From Bradyrhizobium diazoefficiens (GTDB lineage Bacteria; Pseudomonadota; Alphaproteobacteria; Rhizobiales; Xanthobacteraceae): a DNA stretch of 64,000 bases. A program made the translations under genes and the position numbers. The notes under the pieces are model-generated. The model saw nothing but the letters and a program-made list of their open reading frames with translations, did no database searches and was not told where the DNA came from. The number at the start of each line of letters is the position of its first letter. Within the stretch, counting starts at the first letter, position 1. The DNA lies in NCBI RefSeq assembly GCF_016616885.1, contig NZ_CP067102.1:248001-312000 (forward strand), given 5' to 3'. Shown here piece by piece: positions 28,565 through 37,987 of the stretch.

Positions 28565-29869
28565 ATGACAGACTTCTCTCCCCGCGAAATCGTTTCCGAA
28601 CTCGACCGTTTCATCGTCGGCCAGGCCGATGCCAAGCGCGCCGTCTCGATCGCGCTACGCAATCGCTGGCGCCGGCAGCAGCTCACCGGTTCCTTGCGCG
28701 AGGAGGTGCTGCCGAAGAACATCCTGATGATCGGACCCACCGGCGTCGGCAAAACGGAGATCGCGCGGCGACTGGCAAAGCTCGCCAATGCGCCGTTCCT
28801 GAAGGTGGAAGCGACAAAATTCACCGAGGTCGGCTATGTCGGCCGCGACGTCGAGCAGATCGTGCGTGATCTCGTCGAGGTCGCGATTTCCCAGGTGCGC
28901 GAGCGCAAGCGCAAGGACGTGCAGGCGCGGGCCCAGCTCGCCGCCGAGGAGCGCGTGCTCGATGCGCTGGTCGGCGCCAATTCCAGCGCGGCGACGCGGG
29001 AATCCTTCCGCAAGAAGCTGCGCGCCGGTGAGCTCAACGACAAGGAAATCGAGATCGAGACGCAAGGCGGCGGCAGCGGCATGCCGATGTTCGAGATCCC
29101 GGGCATGCCGGGCGCACAGATGGGCGCGATCTCGATCGGCGATATCTTTGGCAAGCTTGGCGGAGGCCGCAAGACGCGGCGGCTGACAGTCGAGGGCTCG
29201 CACGAAATCCTGGTCAACGAAGAGTCCGACAAGCTGCTGGATACCGACCAGCTGACGCTGGAGGCGATCAGCGCGGTCGAGAACAACGGCATCGTGTTCC
29301 TCGACGAGATCGACAAGATCTGCGCGCGTGAGGGCCGCGTCGGCGGCGACGTCTCGCGCGAAGGCGTGCAGCGCGACCTGCTGCCGCTGATCGAGGGCAC
29401 CACGGTCTCGACCAAGCATGGCGCGGTGAAGACCGACCACATCCTGTTCATCGCCTCTGGCGCCTTCCACGTCGCAAAGCCGTCCGACCTGCTGCCGGAA
29501 TTGCAGGGCCGCCTGCCGATCCGCGTCGAATTGCAGGCGCTGAGCCGCGACGACATGCGCCGCATCCTGACCGAGCCCGAGGCCTCGCTGATCAAGCAAT
29601 ATGTTGCCTTGATGCAGACCGAGGGCGTGACGCTCGACATCACCGACAGCGCCATCGACGCGCTCGCCGACATCGCGGTCGCCGTCAATTCGACCGTCGA
29701 GAACATCGGCGCGCGCAGGCTCCAGACCGTGATGGAGCGCGTGCTGGACGAGATCTCCTTCACAGCCCCCGACCGCAACGGCGAGACCGTCCGGGTCGAC
29801 GCCGATTTCGTGCAGAAGCACGTCGGCGACCTCGCCAAGAATGCCGACCTGAGCCGGTTCATTTTGTAA
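28565..29869 (+). CDS. hslU: ATP-dependent unfoldase HslU (ClpY)
   Basis: AAA+ ATPase that unfolds substrates for HslV; 434 residues. Walker A is GPTGVGKTE (~58-66); GYVGRDVEQ is the pore-loop motif; the I-domain inserts at ~110-225 (including a Gly/Met-rich stretch [16 protein letters not shown]); Walker B is [10 protein letters not shown]. The C-terminal residues SRFIL are those that dock into HslV. A ribosome site is weak (CTAAGG) before ATG 28565. Confidence 0.98.
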   Translation: MTDFSPREIVSELDRFIVGQADAKRAVSIALRNRWRRQQLTGSLREEVLPKNILMIGPTGVGKTEIARRLAKLANAPFLKVEATKFTEVGYVGRDVEQIVRDLVEVAISQVRERKRKDVQARAQLAAEERVLDALVGANSSAATRESFRKKLRAGELNDKEIEIETQGGGSGMPMFEIPGMPGAQMGAISIGDIFGKLGGGRKTRRLTVEGSHEILVNEESDKLLDTDQLTLEAISAVENNGIVFLDEIDKICAREGRVGGDVSREGVQRDLLPLIEGTTVSTKHGAVKTDHILFIASGAFHVAKPSDLLPELQGRLPIRVELQALSRDDMRRILTEPEASLIKQYVALMQTEGVTLDITDSAIDALADIAVAVNSTVENIGARRLQTVMERVLDEISFTAPDRNGETVRVDADFVQKHVGDLAKNADLSRFIL

Positions 29870-29897
29870 TTCGGCTCTGGCACGCTATGGATGCGGC

Positions 29898-31022
29898 GTG
29901 ACCGCGCGCATCCTGCAAAACCCCTGGCGATTTCTGCTCGCGATCAACGCGGCGGTCATCGTCGGCGTGTTCGTTCACAAGATCCAGCTGCCGCCTTACG
30001 TCCCCTACGTCCATCTCCTCGTCGACTATCATTTCGGCTTCATCAAGCGTGCGCTGATCGGCGCGATCGTCGCGCTGTTCTCGGCCAAGGTGCCGGTTTG
30101 GCTGGTGTTCGCGCTCGGCGGGGCGACGTGGCTGCTGACGCTGGGGCTTTACGCAAAACTGTTTCAGAGGACGTTCGGCTTCACCGCGAAGACGCTGCCG
30201 CTGTTCGTCTTCATCGCGGGCTCGCCGTTCTTCCTGAAGAACTTCATGCACACGCTCGGCCATTTCGACATCTATGGCTGCGCGCTGGCGCTCATCCTGC
30301 TGCTGATGCCGGCGGGCTCATTGCTGTTCGTGGCGACGGCGGCGCTGTTCGCGATCATTCTCGTCCTGATCCACCACATCCATTTGCTGATGTATGTGCC
30401 GACCATAATCACCATCGTCGTGACCAGGCACTATCTCGCTCACGGCATCACCCGGACGAACGTCGCGTTCGGTCTGGTCACGCTGCTTTCCGTGATCATG
30501 CTGTTCTTCGCCGCGCAGTTCCTGGGAACGATGCCGATCCCCGAGGCGGATTTCGTTGCGTATCTGAAAACCCGGATGGTCGATCCCTCGCGCACGGATC
30601 TGCTGCAATTCAGCTACATCTGGTATCAGCCGCTGGCGAAGGAGATCTCGGACACCTGGGGCCGCCTGCCGCACAACATCCTCGGCGTGCCCCTCTTCGC
30701 CCTGCTGATCTGGCTGCACACGCCGCTGTGGCGCTACTTTGCGAAGCTGATCGGCGGGCTCGCGAACGAGACGCATCGCCGGCTGGTGATCACGGCGCTG
30801 ATCGGCGTCAGCCTTGCCTATCTCGTGATGTTCGCGATGGTGTTCGACTATTCGCGCTGGATCTCGAACTGGGCGGTCTGCATGTTCCTTATCCTGCATG
30901 CAGTAAAGATGCTGCCGGCCGATAAAGAGACGCCATTGATTCCGGCCGAGGACCAGAAGACCAACATCTTCGGCCTGATCATCACTTTGATCCCGCGGGT
31001 CGGAATCGTCCGGCCGTTCTAA
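29898..31022 (+). CDS. Polytopic membrane protein of unknown function
   Basis: A 374-residue protein with about nine hydrophobic helices between residues 13 and 345 and a GTG start at 29898. Two loop motifs stand out: HFGFIKRALIGAI (~45-57) and FMHTLGHFDIYG (~116-127), both with conserved-looking charged residues in short loops. This recalls uncharacterised families near bacterial glycosyltransferase/EpsG-like membrane proteins, but I cannot place it. It lies 28 bp after hslU on the same strand and converges with smr. Confidence 0.75.
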   Translation: MTARILQNPWRFLLAINAAVIVGVFVHKIQLPPYVPYVHLLVDYHFGFIKRALIGAIVALFSAKVPVWLVFALGGATWLLTLGLYAKLFQRTFGFTAKTLPLFVFIAGSPFFLKNFMHTLGHFDIYGCALALILLLMPAGSLLFVATAALFAIILVLIHHIHLLMYVPTIITIVVTRHYLAHGITRTNVAFGLVTLLSVIMLFFAAQFLGTMPIPEADFVAYLKTRMVDPSRTDLLQFSYIWYQPLAKEISDTWGRLPHNILGVPLFALLIWLHTPLWRYFAKLIGGLANETHRRLVITALIGVSLAYLVMFAMVFDYSRWISNWAVCMFLILHAVKMLPADKETPLIPAEDQKTNIFGLIITLIPRVGIVRPF

Positions 31023-31612
31023 GACCTCGCCCGCCGGATCCGAACATAAAGCGCGCCCTCGCCGCCATGGCTGATAGCGGCCTCCTCGAAGCCCACAACG
31101 AAGGCGCGGAATTCCGGCAGGCTCAGCCATTCCGGCACCTGCCGACGCAGCACGCCGCTTTCGCCGCCGCTGCGGCCTTTCCCGGTGATGACGAGCACAA
31201 AGGTCAGGCCATCGTGATGGGCGCGGTGGAGGAAGCCGCTCAAGGCGCGGTGCGCGCGTATCTGGGTCATGCCGTGCAGATCAAGCCGCGCCTCGATCTC
31301 GCTGCGGCCGCGCGACAGTTTTGTCCGCTCGCGCTTGCCGAGCGGGGCGAGCGGCGGTATCGCCGGCTTGGCTGGACGCGGGGTTGGCGCTTGAGCCAAA
31401 GGTCGCGGCGACGGCGCAGGCTTTGCGGCCGGCGCTACCAGCGACGGCTCAGCGCGCGGCGTGGTGTGCACCTTCGTTGCGCGATGCTTCCGCAGTGGCT
31501 TGACTTGCTTTGCGACGAGCTCCCACAGCTCGCGATCTTCCTCGGTCAACCCACGACGACGCGACGAGGGACGCGGAGGATCCAGCACGGGCGGACGGGA
31601 CGATCGCTTCAT
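31019..31612 (-). CDS. Smr domain protein (MutS2 C-terminal-type nuclease domain)
   Basis: A 197-residue protein. The basic, Pro-rich N-terminal half (~1-100) is probably disordered; the C-terminal Smr domain (~105-195) has the LDLHGMTQIRAH motif, FVLVITGKGRSGGESGVLR and VPEWLSLPEF. Smr domains nick or bind branched DNA or RNA. Its start overlaps the mltA stop by 4 bases, forming a timA-mltA-smr string on the minus strand, a linkage common in Rhizobiales. Confidence 0.93.
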   Translation of the reverse strand: MKRSSRPPVLDPPRPSSRRRGLTEEDRELWELVAKQVKPLRKHRATKVHTTPRAEPSLVAPAAKPAPSPRPLAQAPTPRPAKPAIPPLAPLGKRERTKLSRGRSEIEARLDLHGMTQIRAHRALSGFLHRAHHDGLTFVLVITGKGRSGGESGVLRRQVPEWLSLPEFRAFVVGFEEAAISHGGEGALYVRIRRARS

Positions 31613-33108
31613 TGCTGGTGGGAACGACTTTTGATGTGCCTGCGCGGTTCGCGGACAGGTTCTATCACGGGACGCGGCGCCGGCAGCGGCACCGGGCCGG
31701 CAATTGCGACGGTCTCGCCCTTCGCCGGGTCCTTGGGATCGGTCTGCGGAAACAGCTTTGCGATCTTCTCCGACGGCCGCGGATCCGGTACCGGCAGCCG
31801 CGCGGCGCGCACGGCCGGATCGAGGCTCTTCGGCACCAGCATAACGAAATGCATGGGGTGACGCAGCCGGCCCGAGACGCGGCCAGCGTCAGCGCCGGCG
31901 CCAAAATAGAGATCGGCGCGCGCGGGGCCGACGATGGCCGAGCCGGTGTCCTGCGCGATCATCAGGCGATGGAACGGCGTTTTGGCGCGTTCGGACTCAA
32001 TCGGCAGCCCGCCCTCGATGAAGAACGGCGTGCCGTAGACATGGAGCGATTTGTCGACCGCGATCGAACGGCCGGCGGTCAATGGGATGCCTTGCGCACC
32101 GACCGCCTCGTCCTTGTCGGACAGATTGACCTCGCGGAAGAAGATGTAGGAGCGGTTCTGGCGCCGCAGCTCCTTGGCGCCGTCAGGATTCTGCGCCATC
32201 CATTCCCGGATCTTCTGCATCGACATCTCTTCCTTCGGAATGATGCCGCGCTCGATCAGCACACGTCCCACGGCGGTGTAGGGATAGCCGTTATAGGAAT
32301 CGTAGTTGAGCCTTATGGTGCCGCCGTCGTCGAACTTGATGCGCGCCGAGCCCTGGATCTGGGCGAACAACAGATCGGTCGGGTCCTTCAGCCAGGCGAT
32401 CTCGAGTCCGCGGCCGGCGATCTTGCCGTCCTCGATCTCGCCGCGATCGTAATAGGGCACGAGCTTGCGGCGGCCGATCTTGCGGTAGACCGATCCCTTG
32501 TTGGGCAGGCTGACGGAGGCCTGATTGTAGCCGCGCACGAACAGGTTCGAGGGGCGCCGATAGACCGGGACGTTGTAGACATCGGTCTGGGTGCGCGATC
32601 CCTCCAGCACTGGCTCGTAATAACCGGTGACGAAACCGTCGGGCTCGCCGAGGCGCGAGATCCGCAGCGGCGAGAAATTCTCCTCGAAGAAGGTCTTGGC
32701 TTTCGCGTCGTCGGTCAGCTCGAGCGATTTGGCGGCACGGCAGGGTTCGCTCAACGAGCCGCCGAGAGCCTTCTGTTCAGGAGCGCCGGTCTGTGCATTG
32801 ATCGAGCGGCAGCTGGCGCGAAAGGTCTTGTACGCCGCGAGATGATCGTCATCGCTCCAGCCCTTCACGTCCGCCCAGACCAGCGGCAAATATTGTGCGC
32901 CGGGAATTTCGAACGGGAGAGGGAGCTGCGGATAGGGCAACGCCCGCGGAGGAATCGCGGCCACGTCGGGAAGATGATGGTAATGGCTGCGGTAGTGGCG
33001 CCGCGCAGCCTCGGCGCCAAGCGAAAACGAAGCCAGCACGACGACACCTGCGCAAAGCGCCGTCGCGCTGTTCTTCAGGAAACTCTTAATTCGCGCTTCC
33101 GGTGCCAA
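31609..33108 (-). CDS. mltA: Membrane-bound lytic murein transglycosylase A
   Basis: Cleaves glycan strands of peptidoglycan with anhydro-MurNAc formation; 499 residues. The N-terminal signal (~10-35, ATALCAGVVVLASFSLGAEA) lacks an obvious lipobox. FVTGYYEPVLEGSR, the MltA domain and the C-terminal 3D domain with MIAQDTGSAIVGPARADLYFG, including the catalytic Asp, are clear. The C-terminal ~60 residues form a Pro/Arg-rich tail. No ATG lies near the start; a TTG at 33108 inside the timA end has GGAAG upstream. Confidence 0.94.
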   Translation of the reverse strand: MAPEARIKSFLKNSATALCAGVVVLASFSLGAEAARRHYRSHYHHLPDVAAIPPRALPYPQLPLPFEIPGAQYLPLVWADVKGWSDDDHLAAYKTFRASCRSINAQTGAPEQKALGGSLSEPCRAAKSLELTDDAKAKTFFEENFSPLRISRLGEPDGFVTGYYEPVLEGSRTQTDVYNVPVYRRPSNLFVRGYNQASVSLPNKGSVYRKIGRRKLVPYYDRGEIEDGKIAGRGLEIAWLKDPTDLLFAQIQGSARIKFDDGGTIRLNYDSYNGYPYTAVGRVLIERGIIPKEEMSMQKIREWMAQNPDGAKELRRQNRSYIFFREVNLSDKDEAVGAQGIPLTAGRSIAVDKSLHVYGTPFFIEGGLPIESERAKTPFHRLMIAQDTGSAIVGPARADLYFGAGADAGRVSGRLRHPMHFVMLVPKSLDPAVRAARLPVPDPRPSEKIAKLFPQTDPKDPAKGETVAIAGPVPLPAPRPVIEPVREPRRHIKSRSHQQ

Positions 33109-33790
33109 CCAGCTTCCAGTTCGGATCGCGAGAGGTGATATCGCGGGCGAAAGTCCAGATGTCGGTAATGTCGGCGACCGTGTCAGGGTTGCCGTCGACG
33201 ATGTTGCCGGCCTTGTCGCGGGTGGCCGAGATCATCTGGGAGACGAACCGGATCGTGAGCTGGGCCGTGCGATCGCGCAGCTCGGCGCCGACCAGCTCGG
33301 CCTTGTCGATCGAGACGAAGCGCGTCTCGGTCTTCTGCTCGTTCTTCTCGCGGTCCTTGATTGCGGCGTCGAAGCTTTCATAGACCTCGGACGACAACAG
33401 GTCGCGCAGCGCGCGGCGATCGCCATTGGCGAAGGCCAGCACGATCATCTCATAGGCGCCGCGGGCGCCCGAGATGAAGTGGCGCGGATCGAAGGTGGAA
33501 TCCCTGTCGACGATGGCATCGAGGCCCTGGGCGAGCGCGGTGCCCGGCTCGGTCAGCCCCTTCCAGCGGTCGGAGGGCGGAGCGGGCTCGGCCGTCGGCG
33601 CCAGCGGCGCCTGGTCGATCACCTTGCCCGGCATGGTCACGACATTCTTGTCCGGGGCACCCCCAAGCGCATTACGAGCCGTGCGGTCGAACGGCGGCCG
33701 CTCATTGCCGGTCCGTTGCCCCAGCACGCTGCGCAGCCGCAGGAAAATAAAGACCGCCAGCGCAAGGAAGATGATGGTGTAGATGTCCAC
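33086..33790 (-). CDS. Tim44/TimA family adaptor protein
   Basis: A 234-residue protein: an N-terminal membrane helix (IYTIIFLALAVFIFLRLRSVLG), a variable Pro-rich linker (~25-85) and a Tim44-like domain (~90-232; FDPRHFISGARGAYEMIVLAFANGD and the C-terminal DIWTFARDITSRDPNWKLVGT). Alphaproteobacterial TimA is related to mitochondrial Tim44, but its bacterial role is unclear. The gene is divergent from secB, a protein-export gene, in an arrangement widely seen in this class. Confidence 0.92.
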   Translation of the reverse strand: MDIYTIIFLALAVFIFLRLRSVLGQRTGNERPPFDRTARNALGGAPDKNVVTMPGKVIDQAPLAPTAEPAPPSDRWKGLTEPGTALAQGLDAIVDRDSTFDPRHFISGARGAYEMIVLAFANGDRRALRDLLSSEVYESFDAAIKDREKNEQKTETRFVSIDKAELVGAELRDRTAQLTIRFVSQMISATRDKAGNIVDGNPDTVADITDIWTFARDITSRDPNWKLVGTGSAN

Positions 33791-34212
33791 GTCGTATCGC
33801 TTTCTGGTCTTTTCTCAGGTCTTCTTTGGGGTCGCTGCCGGGAAAATCAATCCGGCCAGTAGACCGTTCCATACCGGAACGGCAAGGCTACATCACCATT
33901 TTAGGACCGGTTTTGGGCCTGCGCGTCGCGTCCGTCGGATGTAGGCACGAAATCATGCCCGGCCAATGGCGCCTTTTGGCACAGCATCAAGTGTAGCGCG
34001 TTTTATGCTTAAGGGGAAACCCGATCCTGGCCGGAAATCGCGCATCTTCAAGCGTTTAACGTGCGATTTCGGGTCCGGGGCGGGCGGAACGTCACAGTTG
34101 TAGGCGTGGCCCGGATCGACCGTCCGGAGCCGTTCGTCCTTGTGGAATGAGGCGGCCCTATGTTAGCCAACCGCCGCGAAATTCAGCCCAAATCGGGTAA
34201 GGAGACACTCTG
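33791..34212. other. Divergent intergenic region between timA and secB
   Basis: A 422-bp region without a credible reading frame. Promoters for timA (minus) and secB (plus) presumably lie here. A strong ribosome site TAAGGAGACAC precedes the secB ATG. I see no convincing operator, repeat or RNA gene. An fxsA-type membrane gene, which often lies near secB in related genomes, is not present. Confidence 0.5.
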
Positions 34213-34701
34213 ATGACCAACGGTAACGGCACCCCTCCCGAGGCGGCCCAGGCTGCTCCCCAGCTCAACGTGCTGGCGCAATATACCAAGGACCTTTCGT
34301 TCGAAAATCCGAACGCGCCGACCTCGCTCCAGCCGCAAAGCCAGGCGCCCCAGATCAACATCCAGATCAATGTCAGCGCCAACAACCTCAGCGAATCCGA
34401 GTTCGAGGTGACGCTGTCGGTCGAAGGCAAGGCCGAGAACGCGGGCAAGGTGATGTTCTCGTTCGAGCTCGCCTATGCCGGCGTGTTCCGGATCGTCAAC
34501 GTGCCGAAGGAGAACCTGCATCCGCTGGTCATGATCGAATGCCCGCGCCTGCTATTCCCGTTCGCCCGCGAGATCATCGCGACCGCCGTGCGCGACGGCG
34601 GGTTCCCGCCGCTGATGCTGGACCCGGTCGATTTCGTCGGTCTCTATCGCCAGAACATGGAGCGGCAAATGGCCGCTGGTGGTCAGACCGGTCAGGCCTA
34701 A
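34213..34701 (+). CDS. secB: Protein-export chaperone SecB
   Basis: Tetrameric cytosolic chaperone that keeps preproteins unfolded and passes them to SecA; 162 residues. Family segments: [24 protein letters not shown]-type beta strand ([13 protein letters not shown]), [13 protein letters not shown] and [14 protein letters not shown], then [17 protein letters not shown]. The acidic/Gln-rich C-terminus is typical. It converges with dnaQ: the two ends overlap by 4 bases. Confidence 0.98.
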   Translation: MTNGNGTPPEAAQAAPQLNVLAQYTKDLSFENPNAPTSLQPQSQAPQINIQINVSANNLSESEFEVTLSVEGKAENAGKVMFSFELAYAGVFRIVNVPKENLHPLVMIECPRLLFPFAREIIATAVRDGGFPPLMLDPVDFVGLYRQNMERQMAAGGQTGQA

Positions 34702-35417
34702 CCAGCCGGAGTGACGGCAACTGGAGCGGCCAAAAACTCGTTCCAGATCACCTTGTCGCCGAGCGTTGCGATGAAAGCCCGGTGGGCTTCGCGCTCGGCG
34801 TCTGAAACCCGCGGCGCGAGCGGCACAGACCGCTGCCGCCGCGGCGCATCGCCAGCGGCATTGACGCGAATCTCCTGGGCGTCTGACGCCAGCAGCAGCT
34901 GCGACTGCCGCGCCCCGACCAGATCGACATAGACCTCCGCGAGCAGTTCGGAATCGAGCAGCGCGCCGTGCTTGGTGCGGCGTGAATTGTCGATCGAGTA
35001 GCGCGAGCAGAGATCGTCGAGCCGGTTCGACACACCGGGATGCTTGCGCCGCGCCAGCAGCAGCGTATCGACCAGCCGCTCGCGCGGGATCGCGGCACGC
35101 TTGATCCGGTCGAGCTCGGCATTGATGAAGCTGATGTCGAACGAAGCGTTGTGGATCACCAGCGGCGCATCGCCGACGAACGCCAGAAATTCGTCGACGA
35201 CCTCGTGGAACAGCGGCTTGGTCGAGAGAAACTCGGCCGACAGCCCATGCACGGCAAAGGCTTCCGCCGGCATGTCCCGTTCAGGATTGATATAGACGTG
35301 GTACGTCTGTCCCGTCGGCATGCGGTTGAAGATCTCGACGCAGCCGATTTCGACCAGGCGATCGCCGCGGAGCGGATCGAGGCCGGTGGTTTCGGTATCG
35401 AGAACGATTTCGCGCAT
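34698..35417 (-). CDS. dnaQ: DNA polymerase III epsilon subunit (proofreading exonuclease)
   Basis: 3'-5' exonuclease of the replicative polymerase; 239 residues. Exo I is [12 protein letters not shown] (Asp7, Glu9), Exo II is HNASFDISF and Exo III is [15 protein letters not shown] with the nearby histidine. The ATG at 35417 yields the standard [12 protein letters not shown] start; the frame is open further upstream but that part is not DnaQ-like. The C-terminal ~50 residues would bind the alpha subunit. It lies downstream of coaE on the minus strand. Confidence 0.97.
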   Translation of the reverse strand: MREIVLDTETTGLDPLRGDRLVEIGCVEIFNRMPTGQTYHVYINPERDMPAEAFAVHGLSAEFLSTKPLFHEVVDEFLAFVGDAPLVIHNASFDISFINAELDRIKRAAIPRERLVDTLLLARRKHPGVSNRLDDLCSRYSIDNSRRTKHGALLDSELLAEVYVDLVGARQSQLLLASDAQEIRVNAAGDAPRRQRSVPLAPRVSDAEREAHRAFIATLGDKVIWNEFLAAPVAVTPAG

Positions 35418-35445
35418 GATGTGTGGTGCCGTATGAGGCGGCGAA

Positions 35446-36045
35446 TCAGGCTCGCCGCTGCGGCATCTTAACGACCTCGGCCAGGATGTGCGTGATTTGC
35501 GCGCGCACCGGCTCAAGTCCGTGTGAGGTATCCACGACGAAATCGGCCCGTTTGCGCTTTTCGGCATCAGGCGTCTGCTTGGCGATGATGGCGTCCAGTT
35601 TTGCTTCGTCCATGGTTCCCCGCGCCAGCACACGTTCGCGCTGGATTTCCGGCGAGGTCGAGACCACGACCACGGCGTCGACCCGCTTCTCACCGCCGGT
35701 TTCGAACAGCAGGGGAATATCCAGGACCACGACCGGTGCCTTGGCGGCTTCGGCATCGGCAAAGAATTTTTGCCGGGAGGCGCCGAGCATGGGGTGAACG
35801 ATCTGCTCGAGCTGCTTGATCGCGGCGGGATCGTGCACCACGCGCGCAGACAGTTTGGAACGATCGACCTTTCCGTTCGCGGTGGTGCCGGGAAAGGCGG
35901 CCTCGATCGCGGGTGCGGCCTCGCCTTGATAGAGCTGATGGACGGCAGCATCGGCGTCGTAGACGGGCACACCGGCCTCCGCGAACAATTTCGCGGTGGT
36001 GGATTTGCCCATTCCGATCGAGCCGGTCAGTCCGAGAATCCGCAT
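35446..36045 (-). CDS. coaE: Dephospho-CoA kinase
   Basis: Last step of coenzyme A synthesis; 199 residues. P-loop [17 protein letters not shown] (~5-21), [33 protein letters not shown] and [15 protein letters not shown] are characteristic. The ATG at 36045 gives [11 protein letters not shown], as in orthologues. It lies between maf and dnaQ on the minus strand. Confidence 0.97.
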   Translation of the reverse strand: MRILGLTGSIGMGKSTTAKLFAEAGVPVYDADAAVHQLYQGEAAPAIEAAFPGTTANGKVDRSKLSARVVHDPAAIKQLEQIVHPMLGASRQKFFADAEAAKAPVVVLDIPLLFETGGEKRVDAVVVVSTSPEIQRERVLARGTMDEAKLDAIIAKQTPDAEKRKRADFVVDTSHGLEPVRAQITHILAEVVKMPQRRA

Positions 36046-36068
36046 CAGCGCCAAGCCATCCCTGTCAA

Positions 36069-36677
36069 TCACACCGTAATGAGCCGCTCGCCCCGCAGGA
36101 ACGCAAGCAGCGGCAGCAGCGGCAGGCCGAGAATGGTGAAATGGTCACCCTCGATGCGCTCGAACAGATGGATGCCGAGACCTTCGAGCTGATAGGCGCC
36201 GACGCTGGTGGTGACGGCATCGCCGGCGGCATCGAGATAGGCTGAAAGCTCGGCCTCGGTCATCTGCCGCATGGTCATGCGGGCGACCGACACATCCTCG
36301 AAGACGACCTTGCCGTCATGCACCACGGCGACGGCGGAATTCAGCTCGTGGCTATGCCCGGCGAGATCACGCAACTGCGCCAGCGCCTGCGAACGACCGG
36401 TGGGCTTGTTGAGGAGCCGATTCCCCAGCGTCAGCGTCTGGTCGGCCCCAATCACATAGCTTCCGGGACGATTCGCCGAGACCGCCTTGGCTTTCTCGCG
36501 CGCCAGCAACAGGCCGATCTCGCGCGCGTTCGAAAGTTTGGACGCAGCCTGAATACCGCGCTCGTCGATGTCAGCGGTAACGGCCTCGAATTCGAGCCCG
36601 GCGTTCGCCAGCAGCACTTTGCGCGCGCCGCTCTGCGAGGCCAGGACCAACGGAGATGTGCCGCGCCACAGGCCCAT
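36069..36677 (-). CDS. maf: Maf family nucleoside triphosphate pyrophosphatase
   Basis: A 202-residue Maf/Ham1-superfamily enzyme that hydrolyses non-canonical or methylated nucleotides. It has [22 protein letters not shown] near the N-terminus, [17 protein letters not shown] in the middle and [20 protein letters not shown] near the C-terminus (each cited in part). ppsR-maf-coaE-dnaQ run in one direction away from the putative origin. Confidence 0.95.
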   Translation of the reverse strand: MGLWRGTSPLVLASQSGARKVLLANAGLEFEAVTADIDERGIQAASKLSNAREIGLLLAREKAKAVSANRPGSYVIGADQTLTLGNRLLNKPTGRSQALAQLRDLAGHSHELNSAVAVVHDGKVVFEDVSVARMTMRQMTEAELSAYLDAAGDAVTTSVGAYQLEGLGIHLFERIEGDHFTILGLPLLPLLAFLRGERLITV

Positions 36678-36685
36678 CGCAAAAA

Positions 36686-37525
36686 CTATTCCGAGGGCCG
36701 GTTGCGCTGGCGATCGCTGTAGAGCTTCATGATCGCGGCCGCAGTTTCCTCGATCGAGCGCCGCGTGACGTCCAGCAGCGGCCAGTCGTGCTTGGCGCTC
36801 AGCTTGCGCGCAAACGCGACCTCCTCGGTGACCGACTGCCTATCGGTATAGGTGTCGCTGCCGGCTTCGGCGCCCATGGAGAGCAGGCGGTTCTGGCGGA
36901 TCTGGATCAGACGCTCCGGCGTCGCGTGCAGGCTGACGACCAGCGGCCGGGTCAGTGTCCCCAATTGCGCCGGCACGGGGATGCCCGGCACCAGAGGCAC
37001 GTTGGCGGTACGGATGCCACGGTTGGCGAGATAGATCGACGTCGGCGTTTTCGAGGTGCGGGACACGCCGACCAGCACGACGTCGGCTTCCTCGAGCCCA
37101 TCGACATGCTGGCCGTCGTCATGGATCATCGTATAGTTCAGCGCGTCGATGCGTTTGAAATATTCCGCGTTGAGCACGTGTTGCGCGCCGACGCGACCCG
37201 TCGTCGCAGCGCCAAGATAGGCTTCGAACAACTGCATGACCGGGCCGATGATCGAGAGGCTCGGCACATTGATAGTCTTGCACTTGTCCTCGAGCCTCGA
37301 GACCAGATCTTTCTCCAGCAGCGTGAACAGCACGATGCCTGGCGCTTCCTCGATCTCATCGAGCACGCGATCGAGCTGCTTCTGGCTGCGCACTAGCGGA
37401 TAGACATGCTCGACCGGGGTGACGTTTGCGTATTGGGCTGCGACCGCACGCGCGACCGTGATCAGGGTCTCGCCGGTGGAGTCGGAGACGAGGTGCAGGT
37501 GGAAATAATTGTTCGAGGTCGGCAC
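36686..37525 (-). CDS. ppsR: PEP synthase regulatory kinase/phosphorylase PpsR (DUF299, RP001 family)
   Basis: A 279-residue bifunctional regulator that phosphorylates and reactivates pyruvate, water dikinase. The N-terminus [14 protein letters not shown] and the P-loop-like [21 protein letters not shown] (~148-168, shown in part) are diagnostic. It is the homologue of RP001, which borders the chromosomal replication origin in Caulobacter and other alphaproteobacteria. Its start at 37525 flanks the gene-free region proposed as oriC. Confidence 0.95.
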   Translation of the reverse strand: MPTSNNYFHLHLVSDSTGETLITVARAVAAQYANVTPVEHVYPLVRSQKQLDRVLDEIEEAPGIVLFTLLEKDLVSRLEDKCKTINVPSLSIIGPVMQLFEAYLGAATTGRVGAQHVLNAEYFKRIDALNYTMIHDDGQHVDGLEEADVVLVGVSRTSKTPTSIYLANRGIRTANVPLVPGIPVPAQLGTLTRPLVVSLHATPERLIQIRQNRLLSMGAEAGSDTYTDRQSVTEEVAFARKLSAKHDWPLLDVTRRSIEETAAAIMKLYSDRQRNRPSE

Positions 37526-37987
37526 AAAAACTCTTTGTATGGGGGCGGTGTGGTTTGTGGATTTCTGTGGACCTTAACCCCTCGGAAAGGGTTGCGCGAC
37601 ACCAGGGGCGGGACAAGTGCCAATTTTCTTCACACCACTGCCCATCGGAACAAGTCCGGCGCCCCGCCGAGCGGAAAACGGGATTGCGCGGACAACCCCC
37701 TTGATAAGCTGCCGACAGAAACGCGCAAGCCTTTGAAGCTGGCTGACTTATCGCGAGCCGCCAGAGCTATCCGGGATATGTTGATGGATGTGAACAAGCG
37801 CAGCTCAACCAGCGGATGGAATTGCATGAGTCCAATCCACGGTCACATAGACTCAAACCTTAAGAATCTAAGATTCTTAGATTTAAGAGGAGCGCTACGG
37901 ACGGATATGTGTGCAGGTAAGACCTTAACGAGTACTTACTATCCCCAGCGTTCTCTGAGCTGAGCTGGGCGGAGCCGGAAGCAAAAC
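37526..37987. other. oriC: Candidate chromosomal replication origin (oriC), between ppsR and hemJ
   Basis: A 462-bp gene-free region between divergent ppsR and hemJ. The right half has an AT-rich segment (37855-37888) of overlapping 7-bp inverted repeats (for example AAGAATC-TAA-GATTCTT and ATCTAAG-ATT-CTTAGAT) bounded by CTTAA and TTAAG. Four GANTC sites fall in 37828-37876. Two TGTGGA cores (37556, 37566) resemble DnaA-box halves, but no perfect TTATCCACA is seen. Known synteny: oriC next to the RP001/ppsR homologue in Caulobacter and near parAB. Genes on the two sides point mostly away from it. This is an inference and untested here. Confidence 0.6.
37828..37876. promoter_or_regulatory. 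Cluster of four GANTC (CcrM-type) methylation sites
   Basis: GAGTC at 37828-37832, GACTC at 37850-37854, GAATC at 37864-37868 and GATTC at 37872-37876. CcrM methylates GANTC and marks replication state in alphaproteobacteria. Four sites in 49 bp is far above the roughly one per 256 bp expected by chance at equal base composition. Confidence 0.6.

Noticed and set aside
36656..37396. Long open frames opposite maf and ppsR
   Set aside because: They overlap well-supported coding regions on the other strand and encode low-complexity, Arg/His-rich sequences typical of GC-rich shadow frames.
37859..37887. TTAA...TTAA around the AT-rich repeat as a CtrA site
   Set aside because: The spacing is 19 bases, too long for a CtrA dimer site; only GANTC clustering is claimed.
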